From NCBI GenBank assembly GCA_035944555.1, contig DASZAY010000026.1:186001-250000 (forward strand): DNA of 64,000 nt. The letters run 5' to 3'. Below are positions 47,889 through 56,747 of the stretch, piece by piece; the stretch's first letter is position 1; every line of letters begins with the position of its first letter. This stretch comes from CADCWK01 sp035944555 (GTDB taxonomy: Bacteria > Chloroflexota > Chloroflexia > Thermomicrobiales > UBA6265). Position numbers and translations under genes: made by a program. The notes beneath the pieces are model-generated. The model was given only the letters and a program-made list of their open reading frames with translations. It ran no database searches and was not told the origin of the DNA.

Positions 47889-49148
47889 TCACCCGGCGCG
47901 CCGGGCCGGCTCATGGTCCATGTCCGATTCGTCTCCGTCCGTCTCGTCCAGGTCCGACTCGACCATCAACCGGTCCGGGCCGATCGGCTCGACACGGCGG
48001 AGGAGCATCGCGAGCGGGATCGGCGGTCCGTACGGGGCCGTCTCCGCTGCTCCAGGTTCGTCCACCGGGACCTCGATGACTACGTCGTCGGTCGGCTGAT
48101 GGTCGGCCGACGCCCATTCCCGCATCGCGTCCAGGAGATGGGCGTTGATCGCGGAGGCGCCAGCGACCAGGCCGGACGTCGGGAGCCCCTGGCCGTCGAT
48201 CGAGATGGCGGCAGGAGTCCCGGTCGCACCGAGTGCCCGGCCAACGCGGAAGGCCGGGTCGAGCAGGACCATCCCTGGCAGACCTGCCCGGAAGGCGGTC
48301 GGGGCGTCGCAGGCGGCGACCACGATCAGTCGCGGTCCCTGCAACGATGCCCAGGCGACCAGCTCGGGCGTCAGGCGGACGGACGGGCCGCAGTCCGGCC
48401 GCCAGAAGACGACGACGGCCGGCCGGCCATGCGGATCACCCAGCGCGTCGGCCCGGACCGTATCGCCACTGAGGGCCTGGACCTCGATGTCCGGCATCGC
48501 GTCCGGGACCGGAGCTTCGACCATCGATCGGGGCGGGATCTCGTGGCCTGGAGTGGCCGGACGCGGCGACTCGTCCTCGTCCGTCGCCGTGCCAGTTGCG
48601 GTCTGGTCCTCACCTGTTTCGTCGTCGCTTGCAGCGATCACGATCGAGTCGTCGGAAGTCGTAGCGCGATCGTCGGACTCGCCGGCCGCTTCAGTCGACG
48701 GCACGGTCAGAGGGGACGGTGTGGCAGGATCCGTCGCTTCGTCGTCGACGTGACCCGGTGAAACGGCCAGCGTGGGGTGGGTCGAGGTGGCGGCGTCCGT
48801 CTGGCCAGCGGGTGCAGCAGACGCGGCTGGCTGGTCTCCGGCTGACGAAACGGCGACCGGCGGCAAGCCGACATCGGCCTTCGCCGGGTCGACAGGCGGA
48901 ACGGCGCTCGCCAGGGGCGTGACCGTAACGTCGAACTCCGCCAGCGACGCGCGCATCGCGGCCAGTTCCCGCTCGACGCGGCGCAACCGGACCCGGAGAA
49001 CGACGGCCACGGCGATCGCGATCACAGCGATCCCGGCGACGAACCCGGTCAGACCGCCCAGCCAGGCAGCGACGAGGAACAGCGCCGCCGCGGCGGGACC
49101 GGCGATCGGGATGGCGATTCGGGCAATCGGGTTGCGATCAGGGCTCAT
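47889..49148 (-). CDS. Membrane-anchored thioredoxin-like protein with monothiol CGPS site
   Basis: 419 residues. Two N-terminal helices (about 10-50) and a coiled Arg/Glu stretch are followed by a 130-residue disordered acidic linker and a thioredoxin-fold domain (about 210-350): VVVFWRPDCGPSVRLTPEL, then LLDPAFRVGRALGATGTPAAISI with the cis-Pro. The usual second Cys of WCGPC is Ser, so a single-thiol mechanism such as a peroxidase-like or mixed-disulfide function is expected. The last 70 residues are acidic. It is first in the operon with prmC, and a TATACT -10 box precedes it. Confidence 0.78.
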   Translation of the reverse strand: MSPDRNPIARIAIPIAGPAAAALFLVAAWLGGLTGFVAGIAVIAIAVAVVLRVRLRRVERELAAMRASLAEFDVTVTPLASAVPPVDPAKADVGLPPVAVSSAGDQPAASAAPAGQTDAATSTHPTLAVSPGHVDDEATDPATPSPLTVPSTEAAGESDDRATTSDDSIVIAASDDETGEDQTATGTATDEDESPRPATPGHEIPPRSMVEAPVPDAMPDIEVQALSGDTVRADALGDPHGRPAVVVFWRPDCGPSVRLTPELVAWASLQGPRLIVVAACDAPTAFRAGLPGMVLLDPAFRVGRALGATGTPAAISIDGQGLPTSGLVAGASAINAHLLDAMREWASADHQPTDDVVIEVPVDEPGAAETAPYGPPIPLAMLLRRVEPIGPDRLMVESDLDETDGDESDMDHEPARRAG

Positions 49149-49214
49149 GGGTACGGCGCGTCTCCACGAGGCAAAGCGTGCTTCGTACGTACGCGGGGTC
49201 TTGCGGGTGCCCGG

Positions 49215-49220
49215 AGTATA
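49215..49220 (-). promoter_or_regulatory. Probable -10 box of the thioredoxin-like/prmC operon
   Basis: Minus-strand TATACT about 67 bases before the ATG at 49148 and just beyond the stop of the MqnA-like gene. The -35 region is poor. Confidence 0.45.
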
Positions 49221-49235
49221 CCCGACCCGTGATCG

Positions 49236-50165
49236 CTAGTCGCGGGAACGGTCCGTGGCCGGGTCATCGTCCCCGTCGGCGTCGTCTTCTTCCGCCGGGA
49301 TGGCCGGGAACTCGACGTCCTCTGCCTCGTCGTCGAAGTCACCGACGTCAGCGAAGGTGGGGTCTTCCTCGGGCTCGGGTTCGGCCGCGGCAAAGGGCAG
49401 CACATCCAGAAGACCCGGCGTGGGATACGGCGAACCGGCCGTTCCCTCCCGCAGCATCCGGCGGAGCGAGTCGACGTCGTCCCGCTCCAGGGCGAAGAAC
49501 AGTCGCTCATAGAAGGCGTTGATCCGCTCGACGGTGACCCCGGCTCGCTCAGCCACCGGACGCCGCATGTCGCGGCGGCGATTCCTGCTGACACCCTGCG
49601 TCGCGGCGAGGACAGCCAGGACCGGGCCGAGCGCTTCCCGCTCCGTCCCCGCCGGCGCGACGAGGACGTGAAGGACGACGGCCTGCCCGGTCATGATGAA
49701 CCAGGCCCGGCAGAGGTCCTCCGCGAATCCACCCTCCGGCTCGAGCAGCGTCGCTTCGCCCTCGATGACGACGGCCTGCGCGTCCGCCACGTCGTCCCGC
49801 GACCATCCCGTCGCCTCGATCCCGAAGAACGGGCGCAGCGTCGCCCGGGCCAGGAGCTCGCCGGTGATGCTGACGTCGATCAGCCGGACCGCCGTCCGCT
49901 CGACCTCATCCGGACGAACGGGTACTCGCAGCCCGACCGGTCCCTCGCTGTCGGCGATGACACCGAAGTCGGGAACCACGCGGACCCGGCCATGGAGGAA
50001 GCACAGCTCCCCGGCCGGGATCAGCGCGACGTCGTCCGGTCCGACCAGGGCGGCGTCCAGCGCCGCGTCGAAGACGACCTCGAGATCGCCGGTATCCACC
50101 CAGCCCTGCCGGATCGGCTCGACGACGGGAACGGTAGCGAGGGTGTCATGAATCAGCAGGCGCAA
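49236..50165 (-). CDS. MqnA-like periplasmic-binding-fold protein with acidic tail
   Basis: 309 residues. Residues 1-230 resemble the MqnA/MqnD fold: an LRLLIHDTLATVPVVEPIRQ start, DVALIPAGELCFLHGR near 75 and PDFGVIADSEGPVGLRV near 90 match MqnA-type proteins that handle chorismate-derived compounds in the futalosine menaquinone route. The match is partial and no other mqn gene is near, so a different ligand is possible. The last 70 residues are strongly acidic. TTG 50165 follows GGAGA and fits the domain start. Confidence 0.6.
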   Translation of the reverse strand: MRLLIHDTLATVPVVEPIRQGWVDTGDLEVVFDAALDAALVGPDDVALIPAGELCFLHGRVRVVPDFGVIADSEGPVGLRVPVRPDEVERTAVRLIDVSITGELLARATLRPFFGIEATGWSRDDVADAQAVVIEGEATLLEPEGGFAEDLCRAWFIMTGQAVVLHVLVAPAGTEREALGPVLAVLAATQGVSRNRRRDMRRPVAERAGVTVERINAFYERLFFALERDDVDSLRRMLREGTAGSPYPTPGLLDVLPFAAAEPEPEEDPTFADVGDFDDEAEDVEFPAIPAEEDDADGDDDPATDRSRD

Positions 50166-50223
50166 GGAACATCTCCAGCCGGGGCAATCCGGGAACGGGA
50201 CAGGACGACGGGGACCGAGGTGA

Positions 50224-51138
50224 TCAGCGCTTCGGGTCGACGACCTCACGCAGGGCATCGACCGGGAAGCGCGGGTACGAGCCGAAGATCATCACGTTCG
50301 CGGCGATCCCGCTGAGGGCGTCGAGCGCCCGGCGGACGGGCTCGTCCTCGCGGTGGCCTTCGAGGTCAACGAGAAAGACATACTCGCCCAGCCATGCCTT
50401 GGCCGGGCGGCTCTCGATCTTCGTCAGCTGCAATCCCTCGGCCGCGAACGCGCCCAGAGCCCGGTGGAGAATACCGGGCACATCGGACCGGGTCGTGAAG
50501 CCGAGGCTGGTCTTGTCGTTGCCGGTCGGGGCCGCGTCGGTATGACTCAGCGCGACGAACCGGGTGACGTTGGCCCGGACATCTTGGATGTCGTGGGCCA
50601 GGACCACGCCGCCATAGAGCTCGGCGGCCCGGGCCGTCCCGATCGCGGCCCGGGAGGGGTCGCCTGCCCGGGTGATCTCCTGGACCGCACCGGATGTGCT
50701 GAGCGCGGCGACCTGCTCGACGCCCGGCAGGCAGCGGTCGAGGAAGCGGCGGGTCTGGCCCAAGCCTTGGGGGTGGCTGGACACGACCTTGATATCGGCC
50801 AGCGTCGCGCCGGGGACGGTGATCAGGTCGTGGCGAACCGGCAGGACGATCTCACCGGTGATCTTGAGCGTCGTCTCGTGGATCAGCAGGTCCAGCGTGG
50901 CCGAGACGGCGCCCTCCAGCGAGTTCTCGATCGGGAGCAGCGCGTCCTCAGCGAGGCCGGTCTCGACGGCCGCCGTCAGCGCCGGGATGCTGGCAAAGGG
51001 CAGGAGATCGGTCGGCTCCTCGTGCCCGACGAGTGCCTCGGCCACCGTCACGCCGGTGCTGCCACGCCTCCGCAGGACGAGCAGCCGGGTGGCGTCCTCG
51101 CTGAAGCTGCCTTTCGGACCAAGAAATGCCGTCGCCAT
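50224..51138 (-). CDS. pheA: Prephenate dehydratase with ACT domain
   Basis: 304 residues. The catalytic part has FLGPKGSFSEDA, PIENSLEGAVS and the VTRFVAL motif, and the ACT domain (about 215-295) has GILHRALGAFAAEGLQLTKI and ESRP, which binds phenylalanine for feedback inhibition. It converts prephenate to phenylpyruvate. Single-domain dehydratase without chorismate mutase. ATG 51138 has AGGAG about 11 bases upstream. It is divergent from lepB. Confidence 0.95.
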   Translation of the reverse strand: MATAFLGPKGSFSEDATRLLVLRRRGSTGVTVAEALVGHEEPTDLLPFASIPALTAAVETGLAEDALLPIENSLEGAVSATLDLLIHETTLKITGEIVLPVRHDLITVPGATLADIKVVSSHPQGLGQTRRFLDRCLPGVEQVAALSTSGAVQEITRAGDPSRAAIGTARAAELYGGVVLAHDIQDVRANVTRFVALSHTDAAPTGNDKTSLGFTTRSDVPGILHRALGAFAAEGLQLTKIESRPAKAWLGEYVFLVDLEGHREDEPVRRALDALSGIAANVMIFGSYPRFPVDALREVVDPKR

Positions 51139-51231
51139 GCTTCACCACGCTCCTGTCTGAGAGGGACTACCGGGGCCGGGTCGTGACCGAGACAAACCGT
51201 GCCTGCAGGCCGGTAAAACGATGCCGGGGCG

Positions 51232-51237
51232 TATACT
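51232..51237 (+). promoter_or_regulatory. Probable -10 box for lepB
   Basis: TATACT about 115 bases before the lepB ATG, in the divergent region shared with pheA. No good -35 at 17 bases. Confidence 0.4.
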
Positions 51238-51352
51238 CTGCCCGCAGCGCTCCACGCGATCGACCCGCGACCGGCGGGCCAGCCGGGCGCCTCACTCCGC
51301 CACCCGCGCCCTGGCGACGGGCGGTCAGCACGACCGGCGGGAGAAAGCCAGC

Positions 51353-52105
51353 ATGCAGTCCCCCAGTCACCTGCCGACCGACCAGCGGAATGAGCGCCTC
51401 GCGACCGATACCCCGGCGCCAGCCGCCGCCGAGACCGTGGCCACCTCGGAGCATACCAAGACGGCCCGGCAAAAATCGGGGGTCCGGGTCTTCCGCGAGA
51501 TCGCCGAGACGATCCTGCTCGCCGTCCTCCTCTACTTCGCCGTCCGCGCCGTCGTCATGCCGTACGAAGTCGATGGCGCGTCGATGGAGCCCAACCTGAC
51601 CAACCACGAGCGGGTCCTGGTCAACCGGGTCGCCTACTGGGACTTCGACCTCAATGGCGTCCTGAACTGGATCCCCGGCGTCGACCGGTCGGGCGAGTGG
51701 GTCTGGACTCCGTTCGGCGACTTGAGCCGGGGCGATGTGATTGTCCTGGAGCCGCCCGTCGCCCATGATCAGCCGTACATCAAGCGGGTGATCGGCCTGC
51801 CCGGCGACGAGATCACCTTCGATGAGGGGTACGTGTACGTCAACGGCGTCCAGCTCGACGAGCAGTACATCGACGGTCCGATCACCGAGTGCAGCACGCG
51901 GGACATCAACGGCGCCAATCCCTGTGACCTGACCGTCCCGGCCGACAGCGTCTACGTGCTCGGCGACAACCGCGACAACAGCGCCGACTCCCGGGTCTTC
52001 GGCACCGTCCGGATCGATGACATCAATGGCAAGGCATTCTTCAGCAACTGGCCGATGGACCGGATCGGCCCGATCGGGCACGGCGATTACGGCGACGCCG
52101 AATAG
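51353..52105 (+). CDS. lepB: Signal peptidase I
   Basis: 250 residues. A 43-residue disordered cytosolic N-terminus and one transmembrane helix (about 50-70) lead to the catalytic Ser77 in GASMEPNL and Lys144 in YIKRVIGLPGD, with LGDNRDNSADSR as the last box. It removes Sec signal peptides outside the membrane. ATG 51353 follows GGGAGA. An internal CSTRDINGANPC pair of Cys may form a disulfide. A strong bidirectional terminator follows. Confidence 0.95.
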   Translation: MQSPSHLPTDQRNERLATDTPAPAAAETVATSEHTKTARQKSGVRVFREIAETILLAVLLYFAVRAVVMPYEVDGASMEPNLTNHERVLVNRVAYWDFDLNGVLNWIPGVDRSGEWVWTPFGDLSRGDVIVLEPPVAHDQPYIKRVIGLPGDEITFDEGYVYVNGVQLDEQYIDGPITECSTRDINGANPCDLTVPADSVYVLGDNRDNSADSRVFGTVRIDDINGKAFFSNWPMDRIGPIGHGDYGDAE

Positions 52106-52153
52106 GCGAAGCTCCTGCGACCTTCCAGTCACGCCGGAACCCGGAGCCACCAG

Positions 52154-52197
52154 AACGGACGAGGGCCACGCCGTAACCGGCGTGGCCCTCGTCCGTT
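52154..52197. terminator. Bidirectional terminator between lepB and the PfpI gene
   Basis: A perfect 20-base stem (52154-52173 and 52178-52197) with loop TAAC and T/A-rich ends lies between the two convergent genes. Confidence 0.85.
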
Positions 52198-52215
52198 TGA
52201 TCAGACAGGCCGGCT

Positions 52216-52818
52216 CTACGAAGTGAGGATGCCCGACTCGGGGGCGTGGGTGGCCGTCGCCATCTGGCGGTGGACGCCCTCCTCGATCTCCTCCAGCATC
52301 TTGGCGACGAAGGCCGGGATGTCGTCCGGGTTGCGGGAGGTCACGAGGCCCTTGTCGGTATGGACCTCCTCGTCGACCCAGGTGCCGCCGGCGTTCACGA
52401 TATCCGTCCGCAGGCTCGGCCACGACGTCAGGGTGCGGCCGCGAACGACATCCGCCTCGACCAGCGTCCATGGGCCGTGGCAGATCGCCATGATCGGCTT
52501 GCCGGCCTCGGCGAAGTCGCGGACGAACGAGACGGCGTCCCGGTCGGTCCGGAGCTCGTCCGGGTTCGCCACGCCGCCGGGCAGGACCAGGGCGTCATAG
52601 TCGCCGGCCTGGACCTCGGACACGACCTTGTCGACCGGGAAGGTATCGGCCCTGTCGAGGTGATTGAACCCCTGGACGGTGCCGGGCCGGAGCGCGACGA
52701 GGTGGACTGTGGCGCCGGCGTTCTTCGCCGCGTTCCACGGCTCGGTGAACTCGACCTGCTCGAAGCCGTCAGTCATGAGGAAGGCGACGGTGCGCCCGGA
52801 AAGCTGTGCGGTGGTCAT
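52216..52818 (-). CDS. DJ-1/PfpI family protein
   Basis: 200 residues. VAFLMTDGFEQVEF with its Glu, LVLPGGVANPDELR and MAICHGPWTL with the nucleophilic Cys (Cys-His-Gly elbow) define the PfpI/DJ-1 family, whose members act as proteases, glyoxalases or deglycases under stress. ATG at 52818 follows GAGGAA; upstream codons to 52896 look non-coding. Cytosolic. It is a single gene convergent with lepB. Confidence 0.92.
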   Translation of the reverse strand: MTTAQLSGRTVAFLMTDGFEQVEFTEPWNAAKNAGATVHLVALRPGTVQGFNHLDRADTFPVDKVVSEVQAGDYDALVLPGGVANPDELRTDRDAVSFVRDFAEAGKPIMAICHGPWTLVEADVVRGRTLTSWPSLRTDIVNAGGTWVDEEVHTDKGLVTSRNPDDIPAFVAKMLEEIEEGVHRQMATATHAPESGILTS

Positions 52819-52943
52819 GGGAAAGGTTCCTCTCTGGATCCAGCGGGAGCCAACGTGATGCCGACTCGACCGCTTCACCCTAGAGGGCGCAACCATGATG
52901 CCAGCGGCACCTCCTCAACCCAGTTCCCGGTCCGGAAAGGGGA

Positions 52944-54434
52944 TCAGGCCGGGAGATGGGGCAGCACGCGCGCGACCGCCCGCTCGCCGGACCGGACGCA
53001 ATCCGGGATCCCGACGCCGTGGTAGCCGCAGCCGGCGACGGCCAGCCCCGGGATCTCCCCGACGCGGCGCTCGATCTCCGCCACGCGATCCAGGTGCCCG
53101 ACGGTGTACTGCGGCGAGCCGCCCGGCCAGCGGAACACCCACCGGCGGATGGGCGTGGCGGTGATGCCGAGGACGTCGCGCATCTCGGCCAGCGCCAGCG
53201 CCTCCAGCTCGTCGTCCGGGAGATCCAGCGACGGGCGTTGCCCGGCCCGTCCGACATAGAAGCGGAACAGGACCGTGTCGTCCGGAGCGCGGTTGGCCCA
53301 CTTCGACGTCGTCCACGTCGAGGCGAGGATCGGCCGGCGCTGGACACGCGGAACGACGTAGCCGTAGGCACACAGCGACCGGGTGATGTCCCGCCGGCGG
53401 AACGCGAGCGTCATCGTGACGCTATCGACCGCCGGGATCCTTAGCAAGTGGGCGCCGGCCTGTGGCGCAACCCCCTGGCCATCGTCCGTCAGCAGCTTGC
53501 CGGTGACCGCCGGAGGGGTGGCCAGGACGACGGCATCGGCGGCGAGGGTCTCGCCGGAATCCAGCCCCAGCGTGAAGCGGCTGTCGCCTGTGCCGTGGCG
53601 CAGCTCCAGGACGCGCACCCCGATCCGGATCGTGACGCCACGCTCGTCGAGGTCGGCCGCCAGCCGCTCCACGATCGTCGCCATCCCATCGACCGGGGAA
53701 ATGAACCCGGTGCGCGCCGCGGCCGGCGCGATCCCTGCCTGTCCACCAGCCGGGCTGGCGGAGCCACCGCTCTTCGCGGCGGCCGGGGTCGCGCGATTCC
53801 GGTTGGCGATCACCCCGCGGATCACGCTGCCGTGCTCGCGCTCGGCGGCCCGGAGCTGCGGGAACGTCGCCAGCGTGCTGAGCTGGCCACCATCACCAGC
53901 GTAGATCCCCGCCATCAATGGCTCGATCAGCCGCTCGTAGGCCTGACGACCGAAGCGCCGCGTGACGAAGCTGGATAGCGACTCGTCGTCACTCGTCGTC
54001 CTGCCCCGGAGCACCCAGTCCGCCCCGAGGCGGAGCTTGCCTGCCGGCGACAGCAGGGACGACGTCAGGATCGGCCTCAGCCGGGTAGGGATCAGGCCGG
54101 TCAGCCCCTCGGGGATCGGGTGGAGCCGCCCACCCCAGAGCACACGGCTTCCGCGGTTCTCCGGCCGGGTTCCCTGGATGGCATCGCCAAGGCCGATCTC
54201 GCCACAGAGATCCGTCAGCCAGGACTTGGCAGCCAGCCAGGATTCAGGACCACCCTCGATGACGAAGCCGTCTTCCCGGACCGTCTGGATCTTGCCACCG
54301 ACCCGGTTGGACGACTCGATGACGGTGATCCGGATGTCTGGACGCTTACGGGCGGCGTTGCGTGCGGCGGCCAGTCCGGTGATTCCCGCTCCGACGATGA
54401 CCAGGTGCTGTTGTCGTCCGCTCTCGACTGCCAC
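52944..54434 (-). CDS. hemY: Protoporphyrinogen/coproporphyrinogen oxidase
   Basis: 496 residues. LVIVGAGITGLAAARNA is the FAD-binding site and VIESSNRVGGKIQT follows; FVIEGGPESWLAAK and RFGRQAYERLIEPLMAGIYAGD are typical of HemY/PPOX. It oxidises the porphyrinogen ring late in heme synthesis. No other hem gene is in the window. GTG 54434 with GGAG eight bases before is preferred over an ATG at 54482. A Gly/Ala/Ser insert near residue 240 lengthens the protein slightly. An extended -10 promoter lies upstream. Confidence 0.93.
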   Translation of the reverse strand: MAVESGRQQHLVIVGAGITGLAAARNAARKRPDIRITVIESSNRVGGKIQTVREDGFVIEGGPESWLAAKSWLTDLCGEIGLGDAIQGTRPENRGSRVLWGGRLHPIPEGLTGLIPTRLRPILTSSLLSPAGKLRLGADWVLRGRTTSDDESLSSFVTRRFGRQAYERLIEPLMAGIYAGDGGQLSTLATFPQLRAAEREHGSVIRGVIANRNRATPAAAKSGGSASPAGGQAGIAPAAARTGFISPVDGMATIVERLAADLDERGVTIRIGVRVLELRHGTGDSRFTLGLDSGETLAADAVVLATPPAVTGKLLTDDGQGVAPQAGAHLLRIPAVDSVTMTLAFRRRDITRSLCAYGYVVPRVQRRPILASTWTTSKWANRAPDDTVLFRFYVGRAGQRPSLDLPDDELEALALAEMRDVLGITATPIRRWVFRWPGGSPQYTVGHLDRVAEIERRVGEIPGLAVAGCGYHGVGIPDCVRSGERAVARVLPHLPA

Positions 54435-54520
54435 GTCTCGCTCTCCGCTCCTTCTCGCCGTCGCCAGAGCACCACGGCGCAAAGAGACGATCCGTGTCGT
54501 GATGGTCTTCGGTAGCCAGG

Positions 54521-54530
54521 ATCATAGCAA
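54521..54530 (-). promoter_or_regulatory. Extended -10 promoter of hemY
   Basis: Minus-strand TGCTATGAT (TATGAT at 54521-54526) about 87 bases before the GTG start. The TG upstream of the -10 can replace a -35 box. Confidence 0.5.
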
Positions 54531-54708
54531 GTAATACCTATGCGCCGGAATCGTAATGCATGCTACATCGCCCACATATGTTCACCCGGGACCCCTCTCA
54601 CAGTTCGCCGATCCAAACGTCGCGGCTACCTCGCATGAGCCTCATTCCCCGTCGTCGGTGCAACGGCGGGTACGATGATCCGGTCGTCCCGCTCCTGGAG
54701 GAACCACC

Positions 54709-55602
54709 TTGGACATACCCACCCGTCGCCCGCTCACCTTCGGCATCTGCCGCAACCCGACCCTCCCCTACCCGGAGCTCGTCCGGCAATTCCGGCTCTA
54801 CGAGCGCCTGGGCTTCGAGACAGCCTGGCTGACCGACCATTTCCAGCGCCCGAGTGGTCCCGGGGAGCCGTACCTGGAGGGATGGACGACGCTGGCCGCG
54901 ATCATCCCGCAGACGTCTCGCATCCGGGTGGGTGTGCTGGTCACCAGCAACACGTTCCGGTCCCCGGCGCTGCTGGCCAAGATGACGATCACGCTCGACC
55001 AGATCAGCGGCGGCCGGCTGGAGGTCGGGCTGGGCGCCGGGTGGTATGAGCGCGAACACGAGCAGTTCGGCATCGCCTTCCCGCCCCCGGCGGAGCGTGT
55101 CGCCCGGTTCGCCGAGGCCGCGGCAGTTGTCGATCTGCTGCTCCGCGATGCTGGCGGCTCCTTCGACGGCCGGTACTACCAGCTGGTCGACGCGGCGCTC
55201 GTCCCTGGCAGCGTCCAGCGCCCCCGCCCGCCGCTGACGATGGGCGCGCACGGACCGAAGATGCTGGCGACCGTCGCCCGCTACGCCGATCGCTGGAATT
55301 CGTTCGGGACCGTCGAGGAGATCCGCGAGCGTAACGCGATGCTGGACGACGCCTGTGCCCGGATCGGCCGCGACCCCGGCGAAATCGTGCGCTCGTTCTT
55401 CGGGCAGGTGCCACGCGACACGATGGCCAATCGGCTGGAATTCGACCCATGGGACTCGCCGGACGCCTTCGCCCACATGGTCGGAATCTACGGCGCGGCG
55501 GGGACCACGGACTTCATCGTCGACGGGCCGGAACCGCACCAGGAGCGCACGATGGAGCAGATCGCGACCGACCTGCTTCCGGGTCTGCGGACGCATCGGT
55601 AG
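54709..55602 (+). CDS. LLM-class F420-dependent oxidoreductase
   Basis: 297 residues of the luciferase-like TIM barrel. FGICRNPTLPYPELVRQFRL, the YERLGFETAWLTDHF pattern, RIRVGVLVTSNTFRSPALLA and SGGRLEVGLGAGWYEREH are hallmarks of F420-dependent members of the LLM family. It should transfer hydride between F420 or flavin and an unknown substrate. The TTG start is supported by GGAGG at seven bases; no ATG fits. It is monocistronic, divergent from hemY. Confidence 0.88.
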   Translation: MDIPTRRPLTFGICRNPTLPYPELVRQFRLYERLGFETAWLTDHFQRPSGPGEPYLEGWTTLAAIIPQTSRIRVGVLVTSNTFRSPALLAKMTITLDQISGGRLEVGLGAGWYEREHEQFGIAFPPPAERVARFAEAAAVVDLLLRDAGGSFDGRYYQLVDAALVPGSVQRPRPPLTMGAHGPKMLATVARYADRWNSFGTVEEIRERNAMLDDACARIGRDPGEIVRSFFGQVPRDTMANRLEFDPWDSPDAFAHMVGIYGAAGTTDFIVDGPEPHQERTMEQIATDLLPGLRTHR

Positions 55603-55646
55603 CCACGCTCGCCAGTCAAGGCAGATTGGTCGCCTCGTAAGCGCCC

Positions 55647-56591
55647 CTACGTCTGCCAGCTCCGGGCAAGTTCCCCGCGATGAGTCAGCAGCCATGCCGC
55701 CGTGTCAAGCTCACCAGCCAGATCCGCGACGGCACTGACGGGGTCGGCAATCAGCCAGCCCATCGCCGCCCATGCGACGGGCAATCGCGTCATCAGGACC
55801 GGCAGGGCGGTGACCTCTTCCCGGGATAGTGGCTGGCCGATTGCCGCATCGTAGTGCCGGATCAGATCCCTGACGCGGGACCAGTCCCGGCGACCCGGCG
55901 GGAAGCCGAGCTGCCCGAACGACGGCATCCAGTGCGGGCTGAAGGCCAGGTCGGCCAGATCAGCGACGCGGGGGCGGACACCGGCGAAGTCGAGGTCGAG
56001 GAGCGCGACGGGCGTCCCGCACCGGAAGCGCAGGTTGTCGTGCCCGTAGTCGCCGTGGGTGAGCTGGTGGGGAACGGGGACCGGTTCGACCGCAGAGATG
56101 GCGTCCAACACCCGCCCCGCCATGGTGAGGGTCGCCATCGCCTCGTCACGGCGAGCGTGCCGGATCCCGGCCCTGGTGACTTCACCCGTCCGGAGCAGCC
56201 AGCGCCGCAGCGTCGCCTCTGGCAGTGCCGTGTGAACACGCGGGGGGACGACCGGGACCGGGGGGCGCCAATCAGCCAGTGCGCCATGCAGCTGACCCAG
56301 CAACCCGGCTGCGACATTGGCCCGCGCCCAGGAGTCGGTTCCGCCGTCACTGGCGACGAACGGCTCCAGCTCGGCCAGCCGTGCTCCTAACGGGCCGGCC
56401 AACTGCCCATGATCGAGCGGGAGCGGCTGAGGGATTGGGAGCCCGTGATCGGCCAGGCGCTGGCGGATCGCCCGCAGTGTCGCCAGCCGCCCCGCCGTCA
56501 CCCACGGGCGGTAGACGCGGAGGACGACGTCCCCCCCACCGCACCCGGTCAGGCGAAGGTTACGGTTGAAGGTCCCGCCCAGGTCGATCAT
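55647..56591 (-). CDS. Aminoglycoside-phosphotransferase-fold protein (possibly N-truncated by frameshift)
   Basis: 314 residues from ATG 56591. QLTHGDYGHDNLRF is the Brenner/catalytic loop and LLDLDFAGVRPRVADLADLA the metal-binding DxD of APH/HSK2-type kinases, which phosphorylate small alcohols. It is a tandem paralog of the next gene (LNLRL..VRVYRPWVT against NRNLRL..LRVYRPWVT). The paralog has 45 more residues at its start; here the corresponding stretch is in another frame just upstream (56588-56680). The gene may therefore carry a frameshift or use ATGA coupling. Confidence 0.82.
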   Translation of the reverse strand: MIDLGGTFNRNLRLTGCGGGDVVLRVYRPWVTAGRLATLRAIRQRLADHGLPIPQPLPLDHGQLAGPLGARLAELEPFVASDGGTDSWARANVAAGLLGQLHGALADWRPPVPVVPPRVHTALPEATLRRWLLRTGEVTRAGIRHARRDEAMATLTMAGRVLDAISAVEPVPVPHQLTHGDYGHDNLRFRCGTPVALLDLDFAGVRPRVADLADLAFSPHWMPSFGQLGFPPGRRDWSRVRDLIRHYDAAIGQPLSREEVTALPVLMTRLPVAWAAMGWLIADPVSAVADLAGELDTAAWLLTHRGELARSWQT

Positions 56592-56680
56592 GTCCCCGTC
56601 GCCAGCCGGGCACCATGGGCAATGGCTGCGTATACGTCGTCCGTGTCGAGGAGCATCCTGGCGAATCCCGGGTAGCGCAC
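56588..56680 (-). CDS. Small frame upstream of the phosphotransferase, probable displaced N-terminus
   Basis: GTG 56680 opens 30 codons (VRYPGFARMLLDTDDVYAA...) ending in TGA that overlaps the ATG of the phosphotransferase in ATGA. DDVYAAIAHGARLATG resembles in place and character the N-terminus of the paralog (LLTAVATAWDLGEINV). It is either a coupled micro-ORF or the N-terminal part separated by an indel near a run of four G. Confidence 0.4.
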   Translation of the reverse strand: MRYPGFARMLLDTDDVYAAIAHGARLATGT

Positions 56681-56747
56681 GAGTCAGGACCGGTGAGACA
56701 GGGTCCGGCGCTACGGTAGCCGATTCCAGGCAAGGGCTTGCGGGTGT

